Source: Bacteroidales bacterium UBA6360 (GTDB lineage Bacteria; Bacteroidota; Bacteroidia; Bacteroidales; UBA932). From it: DNA of 6,444 nucleotides. The position numbers and the translations under genes were made by a program. The stretch spans positions 1,799-8,242 of the forward strand of contig DJRM01000100.1 of NCBI GenBank assembly GCA_002440085.1. Reading direction: 5' to 3'. A model generated the notes under the pieces. That model was not told the origin of the DNA. It made no database searches and saw only the letters and a list, made by a program, of their open reading frames with translations. This document shows positions 1-6,369 of the stretch, piece after piece (position 1 is the first letter of the stretch; the number at the start of each line of letters is the position of its first letter).

Positions 1-1830
1 TTCTTCAAGATTACGAACATCATCCCTTACGAGGACGCCGTGACATACATGAAGCAGGCCATCCTCAAGAGCTACGGCAAGAAGGGCGAGAATGTCGTGA
101 ACATGAACTACGCCGCCGTTGACCGTGGAGGCGAATACACCAAGGTCGAGATTCCGGCCGACTGGAAGGACATCACCGCGAAGTTCGAGAATCCGAACAA
201 GGATCGTCTCGCGCCTGCATTCGTGAAGGAAATCGCAGACGAGGTGAACTCACAGTGCGGAGACAGGCTTCCGGTAAGCAAGTTCATCGACATCCAGGAC
301 GGAACCATGCCTAACGGCACCGCAGCTTACGAGAAGCGCGGCGTTGCGGTCAAGGTTCCGGAGTGGAAGAGCGAGAACTGCATCCAGTGCAACACCTGCG
401 CGTTTGTCTGCCCTCACGCCGCGATACGTCCGTTCATCCTCACTGCCGACGAGGCAGCGAAGGCTCCGGCAAGCGTAAAGAAGGCCGCAGGAAAGGCACA
501 GCTCAAGGAATACACATACGCGCTTTCAGTTTCAGTCGCTGACTGTACGGGATGCGGCAACTGCGTCGACGTCTGCCCTGCAAAGGAAAAGGCACTCGAA
601 ATGGTTTCATACCAGGCAGACCTCCAGGAGCAGGAGAACTTCAACTGGCTGAACGAGCACGTCGGCTACAAAGAGAACATCCTCAACAAGGAAGGCAACG
701 TGAAGAATGCACAGTTCGCACAGCCTCTCTTCGAGTTCTCCGGCGCATGCGCAGGCTGCGGCGAGACTCCGTACATCAAGACCATCACCCAGCTCTGGGG
801 CGACCACATGATGATCGCTAACGCGACCGGATGCTCGTCAATCTACGGTGCGTCATTCCCGGCAACTCCATACTGCACAAACGCGCAGGGACATGGCCCG
901 GCTTGGGCAAACTCCCTCTTCGAGGACTTCTGCGAGTTCGGTCTCGGCATGAAGCTCGGTTCGGACAGGGCACGTGCAACCGTGGCAAATCTCATGGAGC
1001 AGGGTCTCTCATGCAGCTGCTGCTCGGACGAGATGAAGGCTCTCTTCACTCAGTGGCTTGAGAACAAGAACGACGCGAAGATTACCCGCGAAGTCGCTGA
1101 CAAGCTTGTTCCTCTCATGGAGGCATGCGGCTGCGACACATGCAAGGCTCTCCTTGAATACAAGCACTTTATCCCTTCACGCAGCCAGTGGATCATCGGC
1201 GGCGACGGTGCGTCATACGACATCGGATACGGCGGTCTCGACCACGTGCTTGCATCCGGCGAGAACGTCAACATCCTCGTCCTCGACACCGAGGTTTACT
1301 CAAACACCGGCGGACAGTCTTCAAAGGCAACCCCGGCAGGCGCAATCGCCAAGTTCGCGGCTTCTGGAAAGAAAGTCCGCAAGAAGGATCTCGGAATGAT
1401 GGCCATGAGCTACGGCTACGTCTATGTTGCGCAGATTGCGATGGGCGCATCTCCGGCTCAGTACTTCAACGCCATCAAGGAAGCCGAGGCTTACGACGGT
1501 CCGTCACTTCTCATCGCCTACGCGCCATGTATCAACCACGGTCTCAAAGCCGGCATGGGTCTCAGCCAGAAGGAGGAGAAGCTCGCGGTAGAGTGCGGTT
1601 ACTGGCACCTCTACAGGTACAACCCTGAGCTTGAGGGCACGGACAAGAATCCGTTCACGCTCGATTCCAAGGAGCCGGACTGGAGCAAGTTCCAGGACTT
1701 CCTCAAGGGCGAGGTGAGGTTCGCTTCTCTTTACAAGATGTATCCGGACCATGCTGCCGAGCTGCTTGAGAAGACCGAGGAGTTCGCGAAGATACGTTAC
1801 GAGAACTACAAGAAATTAGCCGGCAAATAA
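1..1830 (+). CDS. nifJ: Pyruvate:ferredoxin (flavodoxin) oxidoreductase, C-terminal half (5' end outside window)
   Basis: This cytoplasmic enzyme oxidises pyruvate with CoA to acetyl-CoA and CO2 and passes the electrons to ferredoxin or flavodoxin. The frame is open from base 1, so the gene starts upstream; 609 residues are visible, against about 1,180 in the single-chain family. In order, using residues of the visible part: an EKR-type linker with its Glu-Lys-Arg at 111-113; two ferredoxin sites of the form CxxCxxCxxxCP starting at C127 and C182; then the thiamine-diphosphate domain. That domain has cysteines C250, C253, C278 and C510, matching the four expected ligands of the proximal [4Fe-4S] cluster. 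It also has the cofactor motif GDG at 401-403, followed by the conserved DIGYGGLDHVLASGE region and an asparagine at about 435. An additional CxCC (338-341) and CxCxxC (376-381) lie inside this domain and are not explained by the three known clusters. No frameshift is seen. The GTG at 40 is internal and not the start. A terminator lies about 145 bases downstream. Confidence 0.97.
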   Translation, partial: FFKITNIIPYEDAVTYMKQAILKSYGKKGENVVNMNYAAVDRGGEYTKVEIPADWKDITAKFENPNKDRLAPAFVKEIADEVNSQCGDRLPVSKFIDIQDGTMPNGTAAYEKRGVAVKVPEWKSENCIQCNTCAFVCPHAAIRPFILTADEAAKAPASVKKAAGKAQLKEYTYALSVSVADCTGCGNCVDVCPAKEKALEMVSYQADLQEQENFNWLNEHVGYKENILNKEGNVKNAQFAQPLFEFSGACAGCGETPYIKTITQLWGDHMMIANATGCSSIYGASFPATPYCTNAQGHGPAWANSLFEDFCEFGLGMKLGSDRARATVANLMEQGLSCSCCSDEMKALFTQWLENKNDAKITREVADKLVPLMEACGCDTCKALLEYKHFIPSRSQWIIGGDGASYDIGYGGLDHVLASGENVNILVLDTEVYSNTGGQSSKATPAGAIAKFAASGKKVRKKDLGMMAMSYGYVYVAQIAMGASPAQYFNAIKEAEAYDGPSLLIAYAPCINHGLKAGMGLSQKEEKLAVECGYWHLYRYNPELEGTDKNPFTLDSKEPDWSKFQDFLKGEVRFASLYKMYPDHAAELLEKTEEFAKIRYENYKKLAGK

Positions 1831-1831
1831 T

Positions 1832-1959
1832 GGACGGGACGCGCAAAGAAGCGGATTGCTTCGTTGCATGTGAATTTCAAATCCTCACAACCACAAGGTT
1901 GCTCCGGTGTTGAAATCCCCAGTGCGCCTTGCACTCCATCTTCTTATCGCGTCCCGCCT
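1832..1959. ncRNA. Unrecognised folded non-coding element between nifJ and its terminator
   Basis: No convincing reading frame occupies this stretch, but it is highly self-complementary. A closing stem pairs 1835-1843 (CGGGACGCG) with 1948-1956, nine perfect pairs. After a 2x2 internal loop it continues with 1846-1851 (AAGAAG) on 1940-1945. The middle is open, with about 22 bases on each side. A terminal arm pairs 1874-1880 with 1910-1916 and, beyond an internal loop, 1888-1892 with 1897-1901 around an ACAA loop. A small hairpin (1921-1925 with 1931-1935) sits in the open 3' side. Closing stem, large bubble and terminal arm loosely resemble 6S-type RNAs, but I cannot assign a family. It could equally be a dispersed repeat or a structured nifJ 3' untranslated region. 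No consensus promoter was found next to it on either strand. Non-random pairing is directly visible; the RNA interpretation is inference. Confidence 0.4.
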
Positions 1960-1973
1960 CTCAGCTTACTACT

Positions 1974-2012
1974 AAAAAACTCCGCTTGGATGATGTCCGA
2001 GCGGAGTTTTTT
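1974..2012. terminator. Bidirectional intrinsic terminator between nifJ and the lipoprotein gene
   Basis: A 12-pair stem joins 1979-1990 to 1996-2007 around the five-base loop TGATG. The only imperfection is T1987 opposite G1999, which is a U-G wobble in the plus-strand RNA. The stem is flanked by six A (1974-1979) and six T (2007-2012), so a U-tract follows the hairpin in either direction. It lies downstream of nifJ on the plus strand and 24 bases past the lipoprotein stop codon on the minus strand, so it can end both convergent transcripts. Confidence 0.9.
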
Positions 2013-2035
2013 ATTGTTGTAATGTGAAAAGTAAA

Positions 2036-2752
2036 CTATTTCTCAGGAACAAGTCCGGAGGCGAGTGTCGCGACATCCACAAATTTCCCGAGTGTCACTT
2101 TCGCTGCGGAAGCGCTCTTGAACGTGTAAGTAAACTGCCCGTCCTCCTCATCGGTAACCGTGAGAGTGATGGAATCCGCCGTAAGTTCGCTGTAGTGAAC
2201 GGTTTCGGTATCTTCCTTAACCGCGCCGGCGTTATCTTCATCAATCGTCTTGACCGTCACGGCAAAGTCACCGCTTGTCGCGTCGGCCGGAGTAACGGTC
2301 CAGGTAAATGAAGTGCCGACCAAATCGTTGTCGTCAAGGCCTGCCACAAACTGCTTCAAGGCAGGAAGAACCTTCTGGATCGTTGCGAGAGCCTCGGCAG
2401 GAAGCTGTGAGCCATACTGGTTTAGCATAGCCTCGACAGCCGCTGAAAGCAGATTGAGCTTGGTCTTTTCCACAATCACGCCGGCCTGACCGTTGCCTCC
2501 TTCTGAAAGACAGAAGGCTGCCTTGAATGTGAGAGTGTTAAGCTGTGAGGCAATCTGCTGCTGCGCGTCCGCAGGGAGATTCTTCAGGATGTCGTTAAAT
2601 TCGTCCCCGATTACCTGAGACGCAGGAATCTGCTCAGTCACCCAGGTGTTCAGATAGTTTGTGCTTGCTTCAGGCTCGTTGTTGTCCTTCTCGCATGATG
2701 ATGCGAACACCACTGCGAGTGCCATCATCGAAATTGTAAGAAACTTTTTCAT
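2036..2752 (-). CDS. Small exported lipoprotein of unknown function
   Basis: The protein is 238 residues from ATG at 2752. It opens with a lipoprotein signal: positive MKKF, a hydrophobic stretch, then a lipobox FASSC with the modified cysteine at residue 20. The frame is open further upstream to 2866, but that extension is charged and would put the signal peptide inside the protein, so the internal ATG is preferred. An A/T-rich stretch precedes it, as is usual in Bacteroidota. The mature start reads CEKDNNEP; lysine at +3 and aspartate at +4 resemble a Bacteroidota lipoprotein export signal, which would suggest surface exposure. Residues of about 35-125 look mostly helical. The C-terminal part (about 145-225) is rich in Thr/Val strands and weakly recalls lipocalin-like domains of Bacteroidota lipoproteins; this is a guess. 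It is divergent from the LysR-like gene and convergent with nifJ, so probably transcribed alone. No enzyme motif is recognised. Confidence 0.88.
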   Translation of the reverse strand: MKKFLTISMMALAVVFASSCEKDNNEPEASTNYLNTWVTEQIPASQVIGDEFNDILKNLPADAQQQIASQLNTLTFKAAFCLSEGGNGQAGVIVEKTKLNLLSAAVEAMLNQYGSQLPAEALATIQKVLPALKQFVAGLDDNDLVGTSFTWTVTPADATSGDFAVTVKTIDEDNAGAVKEDTETVHYSELTADSITLTVTDEEDGQFTYTFKSASAAKVTLGKFVDVATLASGLVPEK

Positions 2753-2786
2753 AACTATAATTTTTTTGTGTTTGTAATCATTATCA

Positions 2787-2794
2787 AAAACATA
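2787..2794 (-). promoter_or_regulatory. Possible -7 element of the lipoprotein gene (weak)
   Basis: Read on the minus strand this is TATGTTTT, seven of eight positions of the Bacteroidota -7 consensus TAnnTTTG. It lies 34 bases before the lipoprotein ATG, which would give a leader of roughly 25-30 bases. No TTTG occurs at the expected distance upstream (the nearest is 11 bases away instead of about 19), so support is weak. Confidence 0.2.
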
Positions 2795-2905
2795 GCGACA
2801 AGAGACAAAGGGCATTCCACAGCATGCGTCATCGGACATATTGTCAGACTCAGTTTTTCTCCACATTTATACAATTTGTCGTTTTTCAATCCATAGCAAT
2901 AATAT

Positions 2906-2936
2906 TTTGCTTAATTCCAAACAGATTCTAACTTTG
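2906..2936 (+). promoter_or_regulatory. Bacteroidota-type promoter of the LysR-like gene
   Basis: TTTG at 2906-2909 is followed after exactly 19 bases by TAACTTTG at 2929-2936. This matches in full the Bacteroidota housekeeping promoter pattern (TTTG at -33, TAnnTTTG at -7). Transcription would start near 2942, leaving a leader of about 20 A/T-rich bases before the ATG at 2963, with no Shine-Dalgarno sequence. Confidence 0.78.
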
Positions 2937-2962
2937 CATAGTTTTATACCTATATATATTAT

Positions 2963-3364
2963 ATGCGGACACAGAACGAGGATTTCAGGCTACGGGTTTT
3001 TCTGACGCTCGCGGAGGAAGGGAGCTTCACGAGAACGGCCGCAGTGCTCGGCATCACGCAGCCGGGAGTCAGCCAGCACATCTCCGAATTAGAGAGAATC
3101 TATGACCTCAAACTGTTCAACCGTGAAAGAGGTGCGGTGTCACTGACAAAAGAAGGCAGGGAATTTCGGGAATATGCTCTCAGAATTGAGGGAGCCTACC
3201 ACGACGCGGCGGCTTTCGCCGAGAACGGGGGCACCGTCGCATCCGAAAGTTCGGAACGTCTTGCAATGGATATGGTGCGTTCCATGCTTCCGGTGTTGCG
3301 AAAAATGAATCCAGGGTTTGCCGAAGACATCGAAAGGATAGTCATATCGTACACGACGAAATAG
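2963..3364 (+). CDS. LysR-type DNA-binding protein lacking the effector domain
   Basis: This 133-residue protein has a LysR-family winged helix-turn-helix at residues 8-68. The recognisable pattern is FLTLAEEGSFTRTAAVLGIT, then QPGVSQHISELE (33-44), then LKLFNR (49-54) and a wing ending LTKEGREF (61-68). It is a DNA-binding protein by family. LysR regulators are normally about 300 residues with a C-terminal ligand-binding domain. Here only about 65 residues follow, seemingly helical and possibly including the dimerisation helix. The stop is clean, and no continuation of the ligand domain fits before the next gene starts 100 bases on. The ATG at 2963 suits the promoter just upstream. The gene is divergent from the lipoprotein gene and upstream of the M16 peptidase gene in the same direction; either could be a target, though neither is shown. 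It could be a natural short regulator or an old truncation kept as an open frame. Confidence 0.87.
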   Translation: MRTQNEDFRLRVFLTLAEEGSFTRTAAVLGITQPGVSQHISELERIYDLKLFNRERGAVSLTKEGREFREYALRIEGAYHDAAAFAENGGTVASESSERLAMDMVRSMLPVLRKMNPGFAEDIERIVISYTTK

Positions 3365-3382
3365 AGAAACAATTATTTTCGT

Positions 3383-3390
3383 TATATTTG
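3383..3390 (+). promoter_or_regulatory. Probable -7 element of the M16 peptidase gene
   Basis: TATATTTG matches the Bacteroidota -7 consensus TAnnTTTG at every fixed position. The base run expected to hold the -33 TTTG (about 3360-3363) reads AATA, so only half of the promoter is supported. Transcription would start near 3396 and give a leader of nearly 70 bases before the chosen ATG at 3465. No terminator is visible between the LysR-like stop and this site, so read-through from that gene is also possible. Confidence 0.5.
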
Positions 3391-3464
3391 TAGGTCTTGG
3401 CACGGATTTTCCATTGTCAACGACGCAATATGTTCTGACAAATATTGATTTTAACATAAAGTTT

Positions 3465-6284
3465 ATGAAACGTTTCTTACTTAGCGTCGCGGCTTTTTTC
3501 GCTGCGGCGACAGCATTTGCGCAGGGGCTTCAGCAGCTGCCGAACGATCCTGCGGTGCGCGTGGGCAAGCTCGACAACGGGATGACCTACTACATCAGGC
3601 ACAACGACAAGCCGGCACAGAGGGCCGAGTTCTATCTCGCCACAAACGTCGGTGCCATTCAGGAGACCCCTGATCAGGACGGTCTCGCGCACTTCCTTGA
3701 GCACATGTGCTTCAACGGCACGAAGAATTTCCCGGACAAGACCCTGCTGGAATATCTCCAGAGCATAGGCGCGTCATTCGGAGGCAACATCAATGCCGCG
3801 ACAGGAGTCGAGGAGACCACCTACATGCTGAATAACATCCCTGTAACCCGAGAGGGCATCATCGACACCTGCCTTCTCGTGATGCACGACTACTCGCACT
3901 TCGTGACCTGCGACCCTGTAGAGATTGACAAGGAGAGGGGCGTCATCATTGAGGAAAGGCGTGCCCGCAGAAACGCCTCATGGAGACTCCACGAGCAGTC
4001 GCTCCCCTACTACTACGGCGACAGCAAATACGCTGGCTGCACCCTCATCGGAAGTCAGGAGAATCTCGAAAATTTCAAGCCGGAGAGCCTTACCAACTTC
4101 TACCACACTTGGTATCGTCCAGATCTTCAGGCACTCATAGTGGTGGGAGACATTGACGTCGACTCAATCGAGGCTAAAATAAAGTCCATATTCGCCGACA
4201 TTCCCGCAGCGGTTGACCCGAAGCCGAAGGATGTCATAAAGATTCCGGGAAATGCCGAGCCGATGATTGCAGTGCTCACAGACCCCGAGTGCAGCGGAAG
4301 TTCCATCGAAATTCTGTGGAAGAGCGATGCCGTGCCGGAAGAATACAACTCCACTCTCGAAGGATTTGTGGATGACCTCAGCAAGACCATCGTGTCACTT
4401 GTTATGTCGGAACGTTTCAACGACATCACCAGCAAACCGGACTCGCCGTTCCTTGCGGCAGATTTCGGAATCGGCAATCTCTGCGAGACCTGCGAAGTGG
4501 CGATGGGAGACGTCACGTTCAAGGACGGACAGTACGTGACCGCATTCCGCGCGTTCCTCACCGAAATAGAGAAAATGAAACGATACGGTTTCACGGCATC
4601 CGAGATTCAGAGGGCTAAAGACAACATCCTCTGTTCATACGAGAAGGCAGTAGAAGCTGCGGACACGAGAAAAAATGCGGATTTCGTTCGCCCTCTCATA
4701 AACAACTTCTTTGACAATCAGGCATATATGACTCCTGAGACGCGTTTTGAGGTGGCAAAGGCAGTGCTTGCCCAGCTTCCTGCAGAAATGTTCAGCCAGA
4801 TTGCGTCACAGACAATCACTGATGAAAACGTGGTCATACTTTACAAGGCACCGGCAAAGGAAGGGCTCGTGCAGCCGGAAGCGGCACAGCTCAAGGATAT
4901 CCTTCTTGAGGTGAGAGCCTCCGAAGTCCAGGCCAACAAGGAGCAGGAAATCGCGACTGAACTTCTGAATGCCGATGCGCTCAAGGGTGCGAAGGTAAAG
5001 AAGACCGGCAAGGGAATATACGGCTCTACCGTATGGACCCTGAAAAACGGTGTAAAGGTCATCGTCCTCCCTACAGAATACAAGAAGGATCAGGTGCTGT
5101 TCAGCATGTTCAAGAACGGCGGTGAGACCCTTATAAGCGATGCCGACCTCGTTTCATTCGAGGAGAACATCTATGGGCTTTTCCAGCGCAACAGCGGAGT
5201 TTCCCATTTCTCTTCTGCAGAACTCGGAAAGATGCTGGCGGGAAAGAACGTGTCTGTGGCTTCGTATATATCCGGAATACGCCACGGTATCACCGGAAGC
5301 ACAACTCCGAAAGACCTCGAAACGGCGCTTCAGCTTGCCTACCTCACCTACACAGATCCGCGCTTCGACCCGGAGGAGTATGCAGTGGGCATCGAACAGA
5401 TCAAGGCAGTGCTCCCGAATCTCGAAAATCAGCCGAACTTCAAGCTCCAGAAAGAAATCAGCAAGACTGTCTATGGCGAGGGCAACCCGAGAGTCGTTGA
5501 ACTAAACGAAGAAACACTTGAAAAGGCAAATCTCCAGACCATTGAGAAGGTATATAGGGAATTGTTCAAGGATGCGGCTGGTCTTACTGTGGCATTTGTC
5601 GGCAATGTTGACATCGAGACGCTTAAATCTCTCTGTGAAAAGTACATAGGTTCTATTCCAAAGGGTAAGAAAGCCACCACATGGAAGGAAAATACGCCGG
5701 AAATTGTCAAGGGAGAAGTCATCGACCATTTCAATGTCGACATGCAGACTCCTAAGAACACTGTTCTCCAGCTCTACACCGCAGACATTCCTTATTCAGT
5801 CAGGACCGCTGTCATGCTCAGTGCCGCGAACTACATCCTTGACATGATTTATGTCGACACACTCCGCGAAGACGAAGGCGGCACATACGGAGCTCAGTCA
5901 TCAATGAGTCTATCCTCACAGCCGCGTCAGAGAGCCGCCATTCAGGTTGCGTTCGAGACCAACCCGAGCCAGTGCGGGAAACTCATCGCGCTTGCAAAGG
6001 AAGGTCTGCACAAGCTGGCCTACGAGGGGCCGACTGAAGAGCAGATGACTCGTACGCTCGAGAATTTCAAGAAGAGCATACCTGAGAAGCGCATCAACAA
6101 CAGCTACTGGCTCGGCAACCTCCTCACGAACGAATACCTCGGAATCAACTATGACGCCGAATATGAGGCAGCCGTGAACGAGATTTCAGCGGAGGGCATA
6201 AAGGAAGTGCTCCAGAAAGTCCTTGAATCCGGTAACTTCATTGAGATCGTGATGTCGCCGAACAAGGCCGCTGAAAGAGAGTGA
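3465..6284 (+). CDS. Exported M16 family zinc metallopeptidase (two-repeat, PqqL-like)
   Basis: The protein is 939 residues from ATG at 3465, close to the length of single-chain periplasmic M16 peptidases such as E. coli PqqL. A signal peptide is evident: MKRF, a hydrophobic Ala/Phe-rich core, and probable cleavage after AFA at residue 19. The frame is open to a TTG at 3414, but that start would bury the signal, so it is rejected. The first repeat holds the inverted zinc motif HFLEH, with H76 and H80 as ligands and E79 as catalytic base. The conserved pair E157/E164 follows (ERGVIIEE), of which E164 is the likely third ligand. A middle M16 domain runs from about 190 to 390. The second repeat starts near 517, has no HxxEH, and carries the substrate-binding pair R801 and Y808 (LREDEGGTYG). 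All catalytic elements are present, so it is predicted to be an active peptidase that closes around peptides in the periplasm; substrate is unknown. It is followed by a terminator. Confidence 0.95.
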   Translation: MKRFLLSVAAFFAAATAFAQGLQQLPNDPAVRVGKLDNGMTYYIRHNDKPAQRAEFYLATNVGAIQETPDQDGLAHFLEHMCFNGTKNFPDKTLLEYLQSIGASFGGNINAATGVEETTYMLNNIPVTREGIIDTCLLVMHDYSHFVTCDPVEIDKERGVIIEERRARRNASWRLHEQSLPYYYGDSKYAGCTLIGSQENLENFKPESLTNFYHTWYRPDLQALIVVGDIDVDSIEAKIKSIFADIPAAVDPKPKDVIKIPGNAEPMIAVLTDPECSGSSIEILWKSDAVPEEYNSTLEGFVDDLSKTIVSLVMSERFNDITSKPDSPFLAADFGIGNLCETCEVAMGDVTFKDGQYVTAFRAFLTEIEKMKRYGFTASEIQRAKDNILCSYEKAVEAADTRKNADFVRPLINNFFDNQAYMTPETRFEVAKAVLAQLPAEMFSQIASQTITDENVVILYKAPAKEGLVQPEAAQLKDILLEVRASEVQANKEQEIATELLNADALKGAKVKKTGKGIYGSTVWTLKNGVKVIVLPTEYKKDQVLFSMFKNGGETLISDADLVSFEENIYGLFQRNSGVSHFSSAELGKMLAGKNVSVASYISGIRHGITGSTTPKDLETALQLAYLTYTDPRFDPEEYAVGIEQIKAVLPNLENQPNFKLQKEISKTVYGEGNPRVVELNEETLEKANLQTIEKVYRELFKDAAGLTVAFVGNVDIETLKSLCEKYIGSIPKGKKATTWKENTPEIVKGEVIDHFNVDMQTPKNTVLQLYTADIPYSVRTAVMLSAANYILDMIYVDTLREDEGGTYGAQSSMSLSSQPRQRAAIQVAFETNPSQCGKLIALAKEGLHKLAYEGPTEEQMTRTLENFKKSIPEKRINNSYWLGNLLTNEYLGINYDAEYEAAVNEISAEGIKEVLQKVLESGNFIEIVMSPNKAAERE

Positions 6285-6299
6285 CGGGGCATCACCACC

Positions 6300-6327
6300 T
6301 TTCAACAGCTGATTAAAGCAGTTGAAA
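6300..6327. other. Hairpin in the 3' untranslated region of the peptidase gene
   Basis: TTTCAAC at 6300-6306 pairs with GTTGAAA at 6321-6327. After an A-A mismatch, GCT at 6308-6310 pairs with AGC at 6317-6319 around the loop GATTAA. On the plus strand it is followed by A residues, so it is not itself a terminator. It may protect the 3' end of the mRNA or simply be a neighbour of the terminator. Confidence 0.5.
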
Positions 6328-6366
6328 AAAAACGAATCCGCTACCTTTTCGGGCAGCGGATTTTTT
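6325..6366. terminator. Intrinsic terminator after the M16 gene, probably bidirectional
   Basis: AATCCGCT at 6335-6342 pairs with AGCGGATT at 6355-6362. Beyond one A/C mismatch, CC at 6344-6345 pairs with GG at 6352-6353 around a short T-rich loop. Six T at 6361-6366 follow on the plus strand. On the minus strand the run of eight A at 6325-6332 becomes a U-tract two bases after the stem. The hairpin sits 50 bases after the peptidase stop and 8 bases beyond the stop of the convergent gene at the right edge. Confidence 0.85.
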
Positions 6367-6369
6367 ATT

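Noticed and set aside
40..45. GTG at 40 as the start of the nifJ reading frame
   Set aside because: The same frame is open to base 1 and reads conserved NifJ sequence (FFKITNIIPYEDA), so the gene simply continues beyond the left edge.
1835..1956. Integron attC site or insertion-sequence end
   Set aside because: There are no RYYYAAC/GTTRRRY core sites, no flanking target-site duplication was seen, and no transposase or integrase gene is nearby.
2024..2311. 95-residue plus-strand open frame over the lipoprotein gene
   Set aside because: It is antisense to a supported lipoprotein gene, begins at the terminator, and has no recognisable features.
2753..2866. N-terminal extension of the lipoprotein from ATG at 2866
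   Set aside because: It would place 38 polar and cysteine-containing residues before a textbook lipoprotein signal peptide; the ATG at 2752 is clearly better.
2936..2966. Hairpin pairing GCATA (2936-2940) with TATGC (2962-2966) over the LysR-like start codon
   Set aside because: Only five pairs with an A/T-rich interior, partly upstream of the predicted transcript start, so it would not form in the mRNA.
3140..3457. 105-residue minus-strand open frame over the LysR-like gene
   Set aside because: It lies antisense to a gene with a clear family match and its translation shows no domain or signal; it is a shadow frame.
3414..3464. TTG at 3414 as start of the M16 peptidase
   Set aside because: It would bury the signal peptide 17 residues into the protein, and a good ATG exists at the signal's first residue.
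4981..6284. Second half of the M16 protein as a separate inactive partner gene
   Set aside because: The frame is continuous through the linker with no stop or start signal; single-chain two-repeat M16 peptidases of this length are normal.
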